Source of the DNA: Comamonadaceae bacterium ALPHA2B | GTDB taxonomy: Bacteria > Pseudomonadota > Gammaproteobacteria > Burkholderiales > Burkholderiaceae_C | Assembly: GCA_005503065.1 (NCBI GenBank) | Contig: SCOE01000009.1 | Span: 110,760-174,759, forward strand | Reading direction: 5' to 3' | DNA length: 64,000 bases | Shown: in pieces, positions 36,014 through 45,422 of the stretch | How positions within the stretch are numbered: the first letter of the stretch is position 1 | How the letters are laid out: each line of letters opens with the position of its first letter | The notes under the pieces: model-generated | Told to the model about the DNA's origin: nothing | Seen by the model: only the letters and a program-made list of their open reading frames with translations | The model's database searches: none | Translations under genes and position numbers: made by a program

Positions 36014-37226
36014 CGCTCAGCCTAGACAATCGCCGACCACGCAGCTCGGGTACGCGGGCGGCCAGAAGAATGGCCGCCGAGGACAGGGCCGCGGTGGCCA
36101 CGTAGCCGAGCCCCACGCCGCGCCAGCCCTCCACGCCGACCATCGCCGCGGCCAACGGCGGCCCGGCGAGGGCGCCGAGGTTGGAAGCCTGTACCACCAG
36201 GCCGTTGACCGAACCGAAGTTGCTCCGCCGCGCCGCCACGGCCGGCAGGCAAGCGTATATCGACGCCGGCAGCACGCCTCCGACGAACGAGAACGCGATG
36301 CACGAGGCCAGCCGCGGACCGGCCGCGAGGCCGCCGGCGAAGGCGAGCGCGCCGGTCGCGCCCATTAGCAGGGCCGGCCCCAGCACCAGCAGGAACGGGG
36401 CGACGCCACGCGACGACAGCCAGCCACCCAGCCAGTTGCCTGGCGCGTTGACGAGGATCACCGCAGCCACCGCGGCGCTCGCACCGGCCACGCCGAAGCC
36501 GAGGTCGTCGTGCAGGAAGGTCGGCAGCCACACCATCATGGCCATCCACTGCAGCGTGTAGACGCCGAAACACGCGCCCAGCAGCCACGGCGCTGGCTCG
36601 CGCAACCCCCCAAGCATCTGCGGCGCCGCCGCGGGCGGCACGGCCGGCGCGGGCATCGCCGCGCGCGAAGCCATCCAGAGCACGGCGCCGCCGGCCGCGC
36701 CGAACCACCACCCGCCGCGCCAGCCGACGCTCGGCAGCCACAGCGGCGCCGCTAGCAGCATGCACGTCATGCCGAGCGCCATGTAGCTGCTCCACAGACC
36801 GAGCGTGAGCGGCAGGCGTTGCGGCGCCGCCACCTCGCGCAGCAGCGCCGGAACTGCCACGACGACTGCCACGAAGCCGAAGCCTTCGACGATCCGGGCC
36901 ACGAACAAGGCCGCAAGTCCACCGCTCGCGGCGCCGAGCAGCGAGCCGGCCGACAGCGCCAGCAGGCCGAAGCCCAGCGCTCGCCGGCGACCGATGCGGT
37001 CCGCCAGCAGGCCGGCGGCGATGCCGACCAGGGCGGCGGTCAGGTTGAACACCGAGCTGATCCAGCCCAGCTGCACGAGGCTCGCGCCGAAAGTCTCACG
37101 CAGTGCGGGGATCGCCGGCGGCAGCTTGCCGACCTGTGTCGCGGCGAAGACGCCGCACAGCAGCAGCAGCGCGATGCGCGGCCAGTCGCTGACCGCGGCT
37201 GCGGAGGTGTCGGCAGCCTCGCTCAC
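36000..37226 (-). CDS. MFS transporter
   Basis: A 408-residue, 12-helix major facilitator protein from a GTG start overlapping the SDR stop. The loop between helices 2 and 3 has LLADRIGRRRALG. It is of the cyanate/aromatic-type permease group without a recognisable substrate signature. It lies between the SDR and TetR genes of the p-cumate-like cluster, so uptake of that pathway's aromatic acid is plausible. Confidence 0.87.
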   Translation of the reverse strand: MSEAADTSAAAVSDWPRIALLLLCGVFAATQVGKLPPAIPALRETFGASLVQLGWISSVFNLTAALVGIAAGLLADRIGRRRALGFGLLALSAGSLLGAASGGLAALFVARIVEGFGFVAVVVAVPALLREVAAPQRLPLTLGLWSSYMALGMTCMLLAAPLWLPSVGWRGGWWFGAAGGAVLWMASRAAMPAPAVPPAAAPQMLGGLREPAPWLLGACFGVYTLQWMAMMVWLPTFLHDDLGFGVAGASAAVAAVILVNAPGNWLGGWLSSRGVAPFLLVLGPALLMGATGALAFAGGLAAGPRLASCIAFSFVGGVLPASIYACLPAVAARRSNFGSVNGLVVQASNLGALAGPPLAAAMVGVEGWRGVGLGYVATAALSSAAILLAARVPELRGRRLSRLSDGRA

Positions 37227-38026
37227 GGCATCGTGCTGCCGCCGTTGACGCTGATGACCTGCCCGGTGACGAACGAGGCCTGCTCGGAGGCGACGTAGCT
37301 CACCATCGAGGCCACCTCGGCCATCTCAGCGGCGCGGCCCATCGGAATGATGCTGACGAAGCGGTCGACCAGCGCCGGGTCCTTGACGTTCAGCTCGACG
37401 AGTTGCGGCGTGCTCACCGCGCACGGCGCCACCGTGTTGACGGTGATGCCGTCGCGCGCGAACTCGCGCGCCAGCCCTGTGGTCAGGCCGTGCGCGCCGC
37501 CCTTCGCGGCGTTGTAGGCGGCGTGGTCCCACAGGCCGCTCATCACCGAGTCGGCGCCGAGCGTGACGACGCGCCCGTAGCGCTGGCGCTTCATCACCGG
37601 CAGCGCGGCGCGGCAGCACCACAACACCGTCCACAGGTTGCGGTCGATGGTGCGCTTGAGCGTCTCGGGCGTGTGCTCGAGGAAGGGCAGGATGACGCCG
37701 CCGCCGGCGTTGTTGACCAGGATGTCGAGTCGCCCGAACGCTTTCAGCGTGGCCGCGACGAGCGCATCGGCGGTGCTCTCGAGCGCCAGGTCGCCGGCCT
37801 CGGCGACGACCTCGCCGCCGGTGATCTTGCTCACCTGCGCGGCGGCGTCGGCCAGGCCGGCGGTGTCGGCGTCGGCCAGCGCCATGCGGGCGCCGTCGCG
37901 CGCCAGGCGCAGGGCGATCTCCAGGCCGATGCCGCGCGCCGCGCCGGTCACCACCGCCACGCGGCCTTCGTGCGGCTTCGCGCGCGTGGCCCAGGGCGCC
38001 GGCTCGCCATTCAAGGCGGCATTCAT
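37223..38026 (-). CDS. SDR family oxidoreductase, probable cis-diol dehydrogenase
   Basis: A 267-residue SDR. The start MNAALNGEPAPWATRAK at 38026 overlaps the extradiol dioxygenase stop. It has TGAARGIG, NNAGG, an RNLWTVLWCCRAALPVM block like that of BenD, and Tyr-x3-Lys in YNAAKGG; the usual catalytic Ser strand reads VVTLGADSVMSG. Following an oxygenase and an extradiol enzyme, oxidation of the cis-dihydrodiol to the catechol is the likely reaction. Confidence 0.87.
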   Translation of the reverse strand: MNAALNGEPAPWATRAKPHEGRVAVVTGAARGIGLEIALRLARDGARMALADADTAGLADAAAQVSKITGGEVVAEAGDLALESTADALVAATLKAFGRLDILVNNAGGGVILPFLEHTPETLKRTIDRNLWTVLWCCRAALPVMKRQRYGRVVTLGADSVMSGLWDHAAYNAAKGGAHGLTTGLAREFARDGITVNTVAPCAVSTPQLVELNVKDPALVDRFVSIIPMGRAAEMAEVASMVSYVASEQASFVTGQVISVNGGSTMP

Positions 38027-38931
38027 ACCGTCGCCTCCTCGATCTTGCCGACCTTGCCGAACGCCGGCTTCGGCACGCTGCCCCAGGTGTCGAGTGCCGA
38101 CGGGTGCGCCTCGAGCATGCGCGCCTCGCGGGCGCCCTTTTCCGGGAACTCTTCCATGCCGAAGCTGAACTCCAAGGTCATGCCGTCCGGATCGAGGAAG
38201 TACAGGAAGATGCTGCCCGACGGCTTGTGGCGGCCCGGGCCGAACACGATCGGTATCTCGGCCTTGTTCAGCCGGTTCATCGCGACGCCGATGTCGTCGA
38301 TGTCGCTGACCATGAAGTTGATGTGGTTCAGATGGTTGCCGCCGGCCGACTTTCCGATGGCGAACGAGTGGTGCAGCGGGTTGGGCTGGCAGCGCATGAA
38401 GGCGAAGCGGCCTTCCACGAAGTCCGAGATCGCGAAGCCGAGGTTGGCGGTCAGGTAGGCCGCCATCTCGTCGAAGCGCTCGACCGACAGCACCACGTGG
38501 CCGAGACGCACGATCTTCGTCAGCCGCTGCCCGAACGGAATGGCCATCTGCAGCACGCGCGTGTACAGCTCGATCGTCAGGCCAGAGTGGGGCTCGACGA
38601 AGCGCAGCCCGTCGCCCTGCTTGAGCAGCGCGCGCTCTTCGGCGCCGACGTCGTGCACCGCGAGACCGAGGCTGGCCAGATGCTTGCGGGCGTGCTCGAG
38701 CTCGGCGCGACTCTCGAGTTCGAACGCCACGCGCTTGACGCCCGGCTGGCCGGCGGGATAGAGCACGACATGGTGGTGGTCGGTGCCGCACCGCAGGTAC
38801 GCCGGGCCGCCGGGCACGCGTTCGGACAGGTCGAGGCCGACCACGTCGGTGTAGAAGGCCGTCGAACGCTCGATGTCGGTGACGTTGAGCGCGACGTAGC
38901 CGAGCTTGCGGTAGCGGAACGGGATGCTCAT
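38023..38931 (-). CDS. Extradiol ring-cleavage dioxygenase (VOC, two-domain)
   Basis: A 302-residue type I extradiol dioxygenase with two vicinal-oxygen-chelate modules (about 8-125 and 140-260). The iron ligands are probably His145 (RLGHVVL), His203 (LNHINF) and Glu254 (TLEFSF). ATG 38931 has a GAGGAG site; the ORF's first Met at 38946 lacks one. The sequence differs strongly from the catechol 2,3-dioxygenase at 57062, so it should cleave a different diol, such as 2,3-dihydroxy-p-cumate or a related substituted dihydroxybenzoate (inference). Confidence 0.88.
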   Translation of the reverse strand: MSIPFRYRKLGYVALNVTDIERSTAFYTDVVGLDLSERVPGGPAYLRCGTDHHHVVLYPAGQPGVKRVAFELESRAELEHARKHLASLGLAVHDVGAEERALLKQGDGLRFVEPHSGLTIELYTRVLQMAIPFGQRLTKIVRLGHVVLSVERFDEMAAYLTANLGFAISDFVEGRFAFMRCQPNPLHHSFAIGKSAGGNHLNHINFMVSDIDDIGVAMNRLNKAEIPIVFGPGRHKPSGSIFLYFLDPDGMTLEFSFGMEEFPEKGAREARMLEAHPSALDTWGSVPKPAFGKVGKIEEATV

Positions 38932-38942
38932 AGACGGGCTCC

Positions 38943-39431
38943 TCACAGCAGGATGCTGACGCGCCCGTGCGGGCGCAGCGAATCGAGATCGAGCACGCAG
39001 CGCTTGTGGCGGATGCGCAGCGAGCCGTCGGCCACGGCGACGATACGGTAGTCGCTGCTGCCGATGTAGGTGTCGGTATGGCCGTCCTTGGTGCGGTAGG
39101 TGACGAAGGCGACCGAGACGCGGCAGCCTGTCGCGTCGGACTCGAGCACGCGCACGTTGCTCACCACGTGGCGCGTCTTCGAGCGTGGGAACTCCGAGTG
39201 CGCGGTCTTCTTGTGCAGTCGCTTGACGCGCTCGTTGAGCCGGTAGGCGTCGTCGGCGATGTAGAACAGGTTGGTCTCGGGCGAGGCGTCGCGCGGCAGA
39301 TCGGTCGCCGGCACCTCATAGCGCGCGTCGTCGGTGAACAACGCGAGCCACTCGTCGAGCTTCCAGTCGTCGAGCAGCGAGGCTTCGTAGTAGAGGAAGT
39401 CCTCGATGCGGGAGCGGGTGAAGTCAGTCAT
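38943..39431 (-). CDS. Ring-hydroxylating dioxygenase beta subunit
   Basis: A 162-residue beta subunit starting MTDFTRSRIEDFLYYEA. It has LLDDWKLDEWLALF, ETNLFYIADDAYRL and the RHVVSNVRV strand. It lies 15 bases after the alpha subunit and 12 bases before the extradiol dioxygenase. The pair resembles p-cumate 2,3-dioxygenase subunits. Confidence 0.9.
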   Translation of the reverse strand: MTDFTRSRIEDFLYYEASLLDDWKLDEWLALFTDDARYEVPATDLPRDASPETNLFYIADDAYRLNERVKRLHKKTAHSEFPRSKTRHVVSNVRVLESDATGCRVSVAFVTYRTKDGHTDTYIGSSDYRIVAVADGSLRIRHKRCVLDLDSLRPHGRVSILL

Positions 39432-39445
39432 GACGGTGCCCTCTT

Positions 39446-40717
39446 TCAAACGGCCGCACGGGCCAGCCGCGCGTTCCACTCGGTCCAGAAGGCGCGCATC
39501 TGCACCTCGTCGTCCATCGCCTGCTTCTCCCTGGCCATGCCCTTGGAGATGTCGTTCCAGCCCGCCTCGCGTGCGTTCTCGTAGCCGCGCTGGCAGTGCT
39601 GCAGCGCCTCCACATCGTCTGGGGTGGCGAAGCCGCCGGGGCCGAGAAACTCGAGGAAGTTCTCCAGCCGCGACTTGCGCGACCAATCGCCCTCTTCCTC
39701 CGGCGCCAGCGCCCAGGCGTTGACGTGCAGGAAATTGGGTGCGAGCGGATAGAACGTGCGCACCGTGATTGCCATGATGTCGTTGATGACCAGGTTCGGG
39801 AAGATCAGCAGGTTGCGGTTCTGCAGCGCGATGCGCTGCGCGCGTTCAGCGCCGAAGCGCTGCGTCAGCCCGTCGACGATCTTCTGGATGTCGGCCTTGC
39901 CCTGCTCGCCCCAGGCGGGAATCCACTGGCCGATCGGACGCCCCCACGGAGCGCTGTACTCGATTACGGCGTGACCGTTGCCGAGGTCGCGGCCGTAGCC
40001 GACCAGCGGCACCGGCGCCAGCGAGCCGACGGTGCCCTTGAGATAGTCGAGGTAGCTCGCGTGGGTGGTCGACGCGTGGTAGCCGTCGATGCTGTTCTCG
40101 ACGAGCAGCTTCCAGTTGGCGCGCAGGCTGTATTCCTGCGAGCCGCCGACGATGGTCATCTGCGAAGCCGACTGGTCGACCACCAGGTCGATGTACTCCT
40201 TGGCGTTTCCCAGGTAAGTCGACAGGTCGACGATGTCCTTGTCAAAGGCGATGAAGTGGAAGCCGCGGTATTCCTCGTGGCGCGGCGCCAGCACGAGGTT
40301 GCCGCCGCCTTCGGCGTTGAAGCCCTCGCAGTACGACTCCTTGCCCGGCTGGTCCTTCAGCGTGCCGTCGCTGCCGAACACCCAGCCGTGGTAGAAGCAC
40401 TGGAAGTTCTTAGCCGTGCCCGCGCGGTCGCGGCAGACGGTGGCGCCGCGGTGCGGGCAGGTGTTCATGAACACGTTGACGCGACCCGCCGTGTCCCGGT
40501 TGAACAGCACGTTGCGGCCGGCCACCGTGCGGGTGACGAACTGGCCGGGCTTGCCGATCTCCGACGCATGGCCGACGTAGAGCCAGCAGCGGTCGAAGAT
40601 GATGCGACGCTCGGCCTCGAACACACTCTGGTCAACGAAAGACTGGCGCGGCACCTTGAACAGGCTGCGTTCCTTGTCGACGTGCAGCTGGATGACCTTG
40701 GCGGGGAGGGAACTCAC
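39446..40717 (-). CDS. Ring-hydroxylating dioxygenase alpha subunit, p-cumate dioxygenase-like
   Basis: A 423-residue oxygenase subunit. GTG 40717 follows an AAGGAG site; the longer frame to 40822 overlaps the LivF gene. Rieske ligands are in CPHRG and CFYHGW, and the iron site in [14 protein letters not shown]. Segments such as [13 protein letters not shown] and [16 protein letters not shown] follow CmtAb of p-cumate degradation closely. The downstream extradiol enzyme and SDR fit a carboxyl-retaining diol pathway. The natural substrate is not settled. Confidence 0.9.
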   Translation of the reverse strand: MSSLPAKVIQLHVDKERSLFKVPRQSFVDQSVFEAERRIIFDRCWLYVGHASEIGKPGQFVTRTVAGRNVLFNRDTAGRVNVFMNTCPHRGATVCRDRAGTAKNFQCFYHGWVFGSDGTLKDQPGKESYCEGFNAEGGGNLVLAPRHEEYRGFHFIAFDKDIVDLSTYLGNAKEYIDLVVDQSASQMTIVGGSQEYSLRANWKLLVENSIDGYHASTTHASYLDYLKGTVGSLAPVPLVGYGRDLGNGHAVIEYSAPWGRPIGQWIPAWGEQGKADIQKIVDGLTQRFGAERAQRIALQNRNLLIFPNLVINDIMAITVRTFYPLAPNFLHVNAWALAPEEEGDWSRKSRLENFLEFLGPGGFATPDDVEALQHCQRGYENAREAGWNDISKGMAREKQAMDDEVQMRAFWTEWNARLARAAV

Positions 40718-40769
40718 GGCGAACTCCTTGGTGGGCTGGGAACGTGCGGCAGGCGGCAGCGCGTCTGCT

Positions 40770-41468
40770 TCAGACACCCAGGTGATGGTTGAGCATGTCC
40801 TGGTCGTGCCGCAGCGTGTCACTGGGTCCGCGTACGACGATGGCGCCGCGCGACATCACGGCCACTTCGTCGGCGACGTCGAACACGGTGTCCAGGTTCT
40901 GGTCGACGATGACGACCGCGAGCCCGCTGCCGCGCAGCGAGCGCAGCACACGGCTGATCTCCTCGACGATGAGTGGAGCGAGCCCTTCGGTCGGTTCGTC
41001 CAGGATCAACAGCCTCGGGTTGGTGAGCAGCGCCCGTGCGATGGCGAGCATCTGCTGCTCTCCGCCCGACAGGGCATCGCAGCGGTTGCGCCGACGCTCG
41101 CCCAGACGCGGAAACACCTGAAGCACCCGCTCCAGCGTCCAGCCACCTTGGGCAGGAGCCGGCCGCTCGCCGAGCGTGAGGCTCTCCATCACGGTGAGCG
41201 ATGGGAAGACACCGCGGTTCTCCGGCACGAAGGCAACGCCGCGGCGCGCGATCTGGTGGGTGGGCACGCCGACGATCGGCTGCCCGTCGAGGAGCACGCT
41301 GCCGCCGCTTGGCTGCATCAGGCCGACGATGCAGCGCAACGTGGTCGACTTGCCGACGCCGTTGCGGCCGATCAGCCCGAGGAAGCTGGTGGCGTCGGCG
41401 TGCAGGCTCACCCCGTGCAGCACAGGGGTGGCGCCGTAGGCGGCGCGCAGGTCGCGGACTTCAAGCAA
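40770..41468 (-). CDS. livF: Branched-chain-type ABC transporter ATP-binding protein LivF
   Basis: A 232-residue ATPase beginning at TTG 41468, overlapping the livG stop. Walker A is GRNGVGKST, the signature LSGGEQQ and Walker B LLILDEPT. It is the last gene of a complete five-gene Liv importer and lies 53 bases before the p-cumate-like oxygenase gene, which suggests the importer serves that pathway. Confidence 0.93.
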   Translation of the reverse strand: MLEVRDLRAAYGATPVLHGVSLHADATSFLGLIGRNGVGKSTTLRCIVGLMQPSGGSVLLDGQPIVGVPTHQIARRGVAFVPENRGVFPSLTVMESLTLGERPAPAQGGWTLERVLQVFPRLGERRRNRCDALSGGEQQMLAIARALLTNPRLLILDEPTEGLAPLIVEEISRVLRSLRGSGLAVVIVDQNLDTVFDVADEVAVMSRGAIVVRGPSDTLRHDQDMLNHHLGV

Positions 41469-42222
41469 GCTGGCGCCCCTTGAAGTAGATGCGCTGGACG
41501 CGGTCGCTGGCGCGGATCTCCGCCGGCGTGCCCTGCTCGAACAGGGCGCCCTGCTCGAACACGAACACGTGGTCGGTGAGCCCTTCGATAACCTTCAGGT
41601 CGTGCTCGATGATCATCAGGGTGAGCTCCGCAGGCAGGCTCGCGCGCAGCATGTCGACGACGGCATGGGTTTCCTCCTCGCTCATGCCCGCGGTGGGCTC
41701 GTCGAGCAGCAGCAGCCGCGGCTCGGTGGCGAGCGCCAGGGCGATCTCGAGCTGGCGCAGTTCGCCGTACGACAGCGCCGAAGCCGACGTATGCGACTTC
41801 GCCGTCAGGCCGACGCGCGCGACATGCGCCTCGGCCCGCTCGTCGACATCGCGGTCGCGGCTGCGCGGCGACCAGAAGTCGAAGGTGCGGCGCGGCTGGC
41901 GCGAGCGCACAGACAGGCGCACGTTGTCGAGCACGTCGAACTCGGGGAACACGCTGGTCTTCTGGAAGCTGCGGCCGATGCCCAGGTGGCTGCGCCGGTC
42001 GGCTCCCAGTGCGGTGATGTCGGCGCCCTGGAAATGGATCGAGCCAGCGGTCGCGCGCAGCGTGCCGGTAAGCAGGTTCAGCAGGCTGGTCTTGCCGGCG
42101 CCGTTGGGGCCGAGCACGCCATAGCGGCGGCCGGGCTGAAGCCGCAGACTCACGTCGCGCACTGCAATGAAGCGGCCGTAGGCCAGCGTCAGACCCTCGG
42201 TCGCAAGCAGGGCGGCGCTCAT
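41461..42222 (-). CDS. livG: Branched-chain-type ABC transporter ATP-binding protein LivG
   Basis: A 253-residue ATPase. The start MSAALLATEGLTLAYG at 42222 overlaps the livM stop. Walker A is GPNGAGKTS, the signature is the LivG variant LSYGELRQ, and Walker B is LLLLDEPTAGMS. It partners LivF on the cytoplasmic face. Confidence 0.93.
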   Translation of the reverse strand: MSAALLATEGLTLAYGRFIAVRDVSLRLQPGRRYGVLGPNGAGKTSLLNLLTGTLRATAGSIHFQGADITALGADRRSHLGIGRSFQKTSVFPEFDVLDNVRLSVRSRQPRRTFDFWSPRSRDRDVDERAEAHVARVGLTAKSHTSASALSYGELRQLEIALALATEPRLLLLDEPTAGMSEEETHAVVDMLRASLPAELTLMIIEHDLKVIEGLTDHVFVFEQGALFEQGTPAEIRASDRVQRIYFKGRQLA

Positions 42223-43217
42223 GACGGCTCCCCCCGCAGCGCATCGCCGGCGGCGGCCGCCGGCGTCCCGCCGCGTCGCCGGCGCCAGGCGTTGCCGACG
42301 AGCGGAACCAACCCCGCCGGCGCGAACAGCACGACCAGGATGAACACCACGCCGAGCACCAGCCGCCAGTGATCCGTGAGCAGACCGAGGTAGTGGAACA
42401 GCGCGAGGAACAGCGCCGCGCCGACGGCCGGCCCGTAGAGGCTGGCGACGCCGCCGAGGATGACCATCAGGATCACCTCGCCGGAGACTGTCCAGAACAG
42501 GATCGCCGGCTCGACCAGGTTGAACAGCGCCGCCTGCAGCGCACCGGCCACGGCGGCCACCGATCCGGCCATCACGAAGCCGATCAGCTGGAAGCGCCGC
42601 ACCGGGTAGCCGAGCGCGCCCATCCGCGCCGGGTTCTGCCGGATGCCGGCGAACACGGCGCCCATCGGCGAGGCGTCGAGCCGGCGCAACGCGTACAGCA
42701 GCAGCACCAGCGCGACCAGCGCGACGTGGTAGAAGGTCTTCGCGCTGTCCAGGCTGAGCCACTCGGCGACGTCGCCGGGCCACAGCGTGGGGCGCGGGAT
42801 CGACGGAATGCCGTTGATGCCGCCGGTCCAGCGGTCGGCCGACAGCACGGCCACGTAGGCGAGCTGGCACAGGGCGATCGTAATCATTACGAAGCCGACG
42901 CCGCCCAGCCGCAGCACGAGCGCACCGACCACCAGCGAGACCAGCGCCCCCGCCACCAGCGCAGCGGCCAGCAACAGGAACAGGTTCTGCGTCAGGTGCA
43001 GGAGCATGAGGCCGGCAAGGTAGGCGCCGACGCCGAGGAACAGCCCGTGGCCGAAGCTGATGAGCCCCAGGCGCCCGATCAGGATGTTCAGGCTCAGCGC
43101 GAACATCGCGGTCGTCATGACCTCGATGGCGAATTCGGTCTGCGTGCCGCGCAGGCCATGCGGCAGCAGCAGGGCCAGCAGCAGCACCACGCAGACGGTC
43201 CAGCGTTCTCGGTTCAT
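42219..43217 (-). CDS. livM: Branched-chain-type ABC transporter permease LivM
   Basis: A 332-residue permease with about nine to ten hydrophobic segments. It has the family blocks LNILIGRLGLISFGHGLFLGVGAY (here abbreviated: LGLISFGHGLF) and the EAA-like loop ALGYPVRRFQ. It overlaps livH and livG at its ends, showing tight coupling. Confidence 0.93.
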   Translation of the reverse strand: MNRERWTVCVVLLLALLLPHGLRGTQTEFAIEVMTTAMFALSLNILIGRLGLISFGHGLFLGVGAYLAGLMLLHLTQNLFLLLAAALVAGALVSLVVGALVLRLGGVGFVMITIALCQLAYVAVLSADRWTGGINGIPSIPRPTLWPGDVAEWLSLDSAKTFYHVALVALVLLLYALRRLDASPMGAVFAGIRQNPARMGALGYPVRRFQLIGFVMAGSVAAVAGALQAALFNLVEPAILFWTVSGEVILMVILGGVASLYGPAVGAALFLALFHYLGLLTDHWRLVLGVVFILVVLFAPAGLVPLVGNAWRRRRGGTPAAAAGDALRGEPS

Positions 43218-44074
43218 CGCGCGATCCCCATCAGGCCCTGCGGCCGCACCAGCAGCACGAGCACCAGCACCAGGTAGATGAAGCCAGTCGAAAACGCGGG
43301 CGCGTAGACTTGGCCCACCACGGTCGCCCCACCGATGATCAGGCTGGCGATCAGCGCGCCCGGCAGCGAGCCCATGCCGCCGACCACCACGACGACGAGC
43401 GCGGAGATCAGGATCTCGCTGCCCATGCCGGGGAAGGCGTTGAACAGCGGCAGCGACAACACGCCGGCCAGCCCGGCCAGCGCCGACCCGGCCGCGAAGA
43501 CGCCGGTGAACAGGAGGCGCACGTCTATGCCGAGCGCGGACGCCATCTCACGGTCGTCGACGCTGGCACGCACCATCGCGCCGAGCTTGCTGCGCCCGAA
43601 CAGCGTGACGAGCGCCGCGACCACGACGACGCCGACCGCCACGACGAGCAGCCGATAGAGCGGAATGGCGACGCCCGCCACGACGATGCTGCCCTGCAGC
43701 TCGACCGGCGGCGCGAGCGTCTGGATCTGCGGGCCCCAGATGATGCGCACAAGTTCGTCGCAGGCGAACACCAGGCCGAGTGTCAGCAGCACCTGCGGGT
43801 ACATGCCGCGGCCGTAGGTGCGCGAGAGCAGCGTGCGTTCGACGAGCACGCCCAGCGCCCCGGTGAGCACCGGCACGACCAGCAGGGCCCAGTAGAAATG
43901 CCCCAGCCGGCCAGCCAGCGTGAGCGCGAGGTAGCCGCCCACCATGTAGAACACGCCGTGTGCCAGGTTGACGACGTGCATCAGCCCGAAGATCAGCGAG
44001 AGGCCCGAGGCCACGAGGAACAACAGCGCCCCCATCTGAAGGGCGTTGACGACCTGTTCGGCGAAGATCTGCAT
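43214..44074 (-). CDS. livH: Branched-chain-type ABC transporter permease LivH
   Basis: A 286-residue permease with about eight hydrophobic segments, the N-terminal NALQMGALLFLVASGLSLIF region (FLVASGLSLIFGLM) and the MRASVDDREMASALGID coupling loop. It follows the binding-protein gene by 52 bases. Confidence 0.93.
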   Translation of the reverse strand: MQIFAEQVVNALQMGALLFLVASGLSLIFGLMHVVNLAHGVFYMVGGYLALTLAGRLGHFYWALLVVPVLTGALGVLVERTLLSRTYGRGMYPQVLLTLGLVFACDELVRIIWGPQIQTLAPPVELQGSIVVAGVAIPLYRLLVVAVGVVVVAALVTLFGRSKLGAMVRASVDDREMASALGIDVRLLFTGVFAAGSALAGLAGVLSLPLFNAFPGMGSEILISALVVVVVGGMGSLPGALIASLIIGGATVVGQVYAPAFSTGFIYLVLVLVLLVRPQGLMGIAR

Positions 44075-44126
44075 GGCGTGCTCCGGTGCGCGCGGGTGTA
44101 TGGGTGCCGCGCGGGCGTGGGTCGCG

Positions 44127-45326
44127 TCAGAGGCTGCAGCCGGTGCCCGGGTCGGTGACCTTCTCGTAGGTCTTCAGGATCTTGTGTGCCAGCGCACCAT
44201 CCGGCTTCTTGATCACTTCGCCGATGTAGATGTTCTGGATCACGTTGCCGGTGCGCGGGTCGATGGTGACGGGCCCGCGCGGGCTGTCGATCTTCAAGCT
44301 GCTGAGCGCCGTGCGAACCTTGTCCTTGTCGCGCAGGTCGCCCTTCATCGCCTCGACGGTGGCGAGCATCAGCTTGGCGGTGTCGTAACCCTGCACGTGC
44401 ATCGTGTGGGCGACCTTGCCATAGCGCTTCTGGAAGCGCGCCTGAAATGCGTTGTTCAACGGCGTGTTCAGCGCCGACATGTAGTGGCCGCCGATCACCA
44501 TGCCGATGGCGTTGTCGCCCATCGCCGGGAAGAACAGTTCGTCGCCCAGCCAGATCGGCGCGACCAGCTTCAGCTTCGGTCCGCGGATGCCTGCCTGGGT
44601 CACCTGGTTGACGAAGCGCGGCCCGCCCGCGCCCACGATGAACGACCACGTCATGTCGACTTCGCCGAGGCGCGAGCGCAGGTTGGTGATGGTCGGCGCG
44701 AAATCGGCGGCGCCCATCGCCGTCCAGTCCTCGTACGCCACCTTGCCGCCGCTTTTCGTCAGACCGTCCTTGAACGCGGCGGCCATCTCGCGTCCGGCGT
44801 CGTAGTTGGAGGCGATCGTCATCGCCGACTTGCCGACCGACTCGCCGGCGTACAGGCCGAGCGCGTGGTTGACTTGCCAGTTGGAGAACGAGGTGCGCAC
44901 GATGTACGGGCTGCAGTCCTTGCCCGTCACGTCGTTGTTGCCGGCGTTGGCCACCAGCAGGAAGGTCTTGGAGCGGTGCACTTCATCGCGGATCGCCGCG
45001 ACGACGTGCGAGGCGATCGGCCCGACGAGGAAGTCGACCTGGTCGTCCTTGATGTAGCGCCGCGCCAGCTGCAGGGTGACCTTCGGGTCTTCCTTGTTGT
45101 CCTCCTTCAGGACGACGATCTTGCGGCCGGCCACCTGGCCGCCTGCCTCCTCGATGGCCAGATCAAAGCCCTCGCGCACGGCTTCGCCGTACACCGCGAA
45201 GACCTGTGAGAACGGCAGCAGGAGGCCGACTTTGAGCTCCTTGCCCTGCTGGGCTTGAGCGGCCGGTGCAACGGCAGCGGCCAGCGCGAGTAACGCGGCA
45301 TGGGTCAGACGAAAGAGCGGGCGCAT
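44127..45326 (-). CDS. Liv-type ABC transporter substrate-binding protein
   Basis: A 399-residue periplasmic binding protein. ATG 45326 begins a signal peptide cleaved near APAAQAQQ. Blocks include KVGLLLPFSQVFAVYG, VVLKEDNKEDPKVT and VDFLVGPIASHVV, typical of aromatic-compound receptors of the LivK family. It is the first gene of the importer operon; a 15-base palindrome lies about 100 bases upstream. Confidence 0.92.
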   Translation of the reverse strand: MRPLFRLTHAALLALAAAVAPAAQAQQGKELKVGLLLPFSQVFAVYGEAVREGFDLAIEEAGGQVAGRKIVVLKEDNKEDPKVTLQLARRYIKDDQVDFLVGPIASHVVAAIRDEVHRSKTFLLVANAGNNDVTGKDCSPYIVRTSFSNWQVNHALGLYAGESVGKSAMTIASNYDAGREMAAAFKDGLTKSGGKVAYEDWTAMGAADFAPTITNLRSRLGEVDMTWSFIVGAGGPRFVNQVTQAGIRGPKLKLVAPIWLGDELFFPAMGDNAIGMVIGGHYMSALNTPLNNAFQARFQKRYGKVAHTMHVQGYDTAKLMLATVEAMKGDLRDKDKVRTALSSLKIDSPRGPVTIDPRTGNVIQNIYIGEVIKKPDGALAHKILKTYEKVTDPGTGCSL

Positions 45327-45422
45327 AGTGTCTCCGGACGAAGTCGAGAACAAACAGGCCTGACTGTTTTCGCGCGAACGAGAGCGCTAGGCGTCAGTGC
45401 ATGAGCAAGTCTAAGGATCTCG

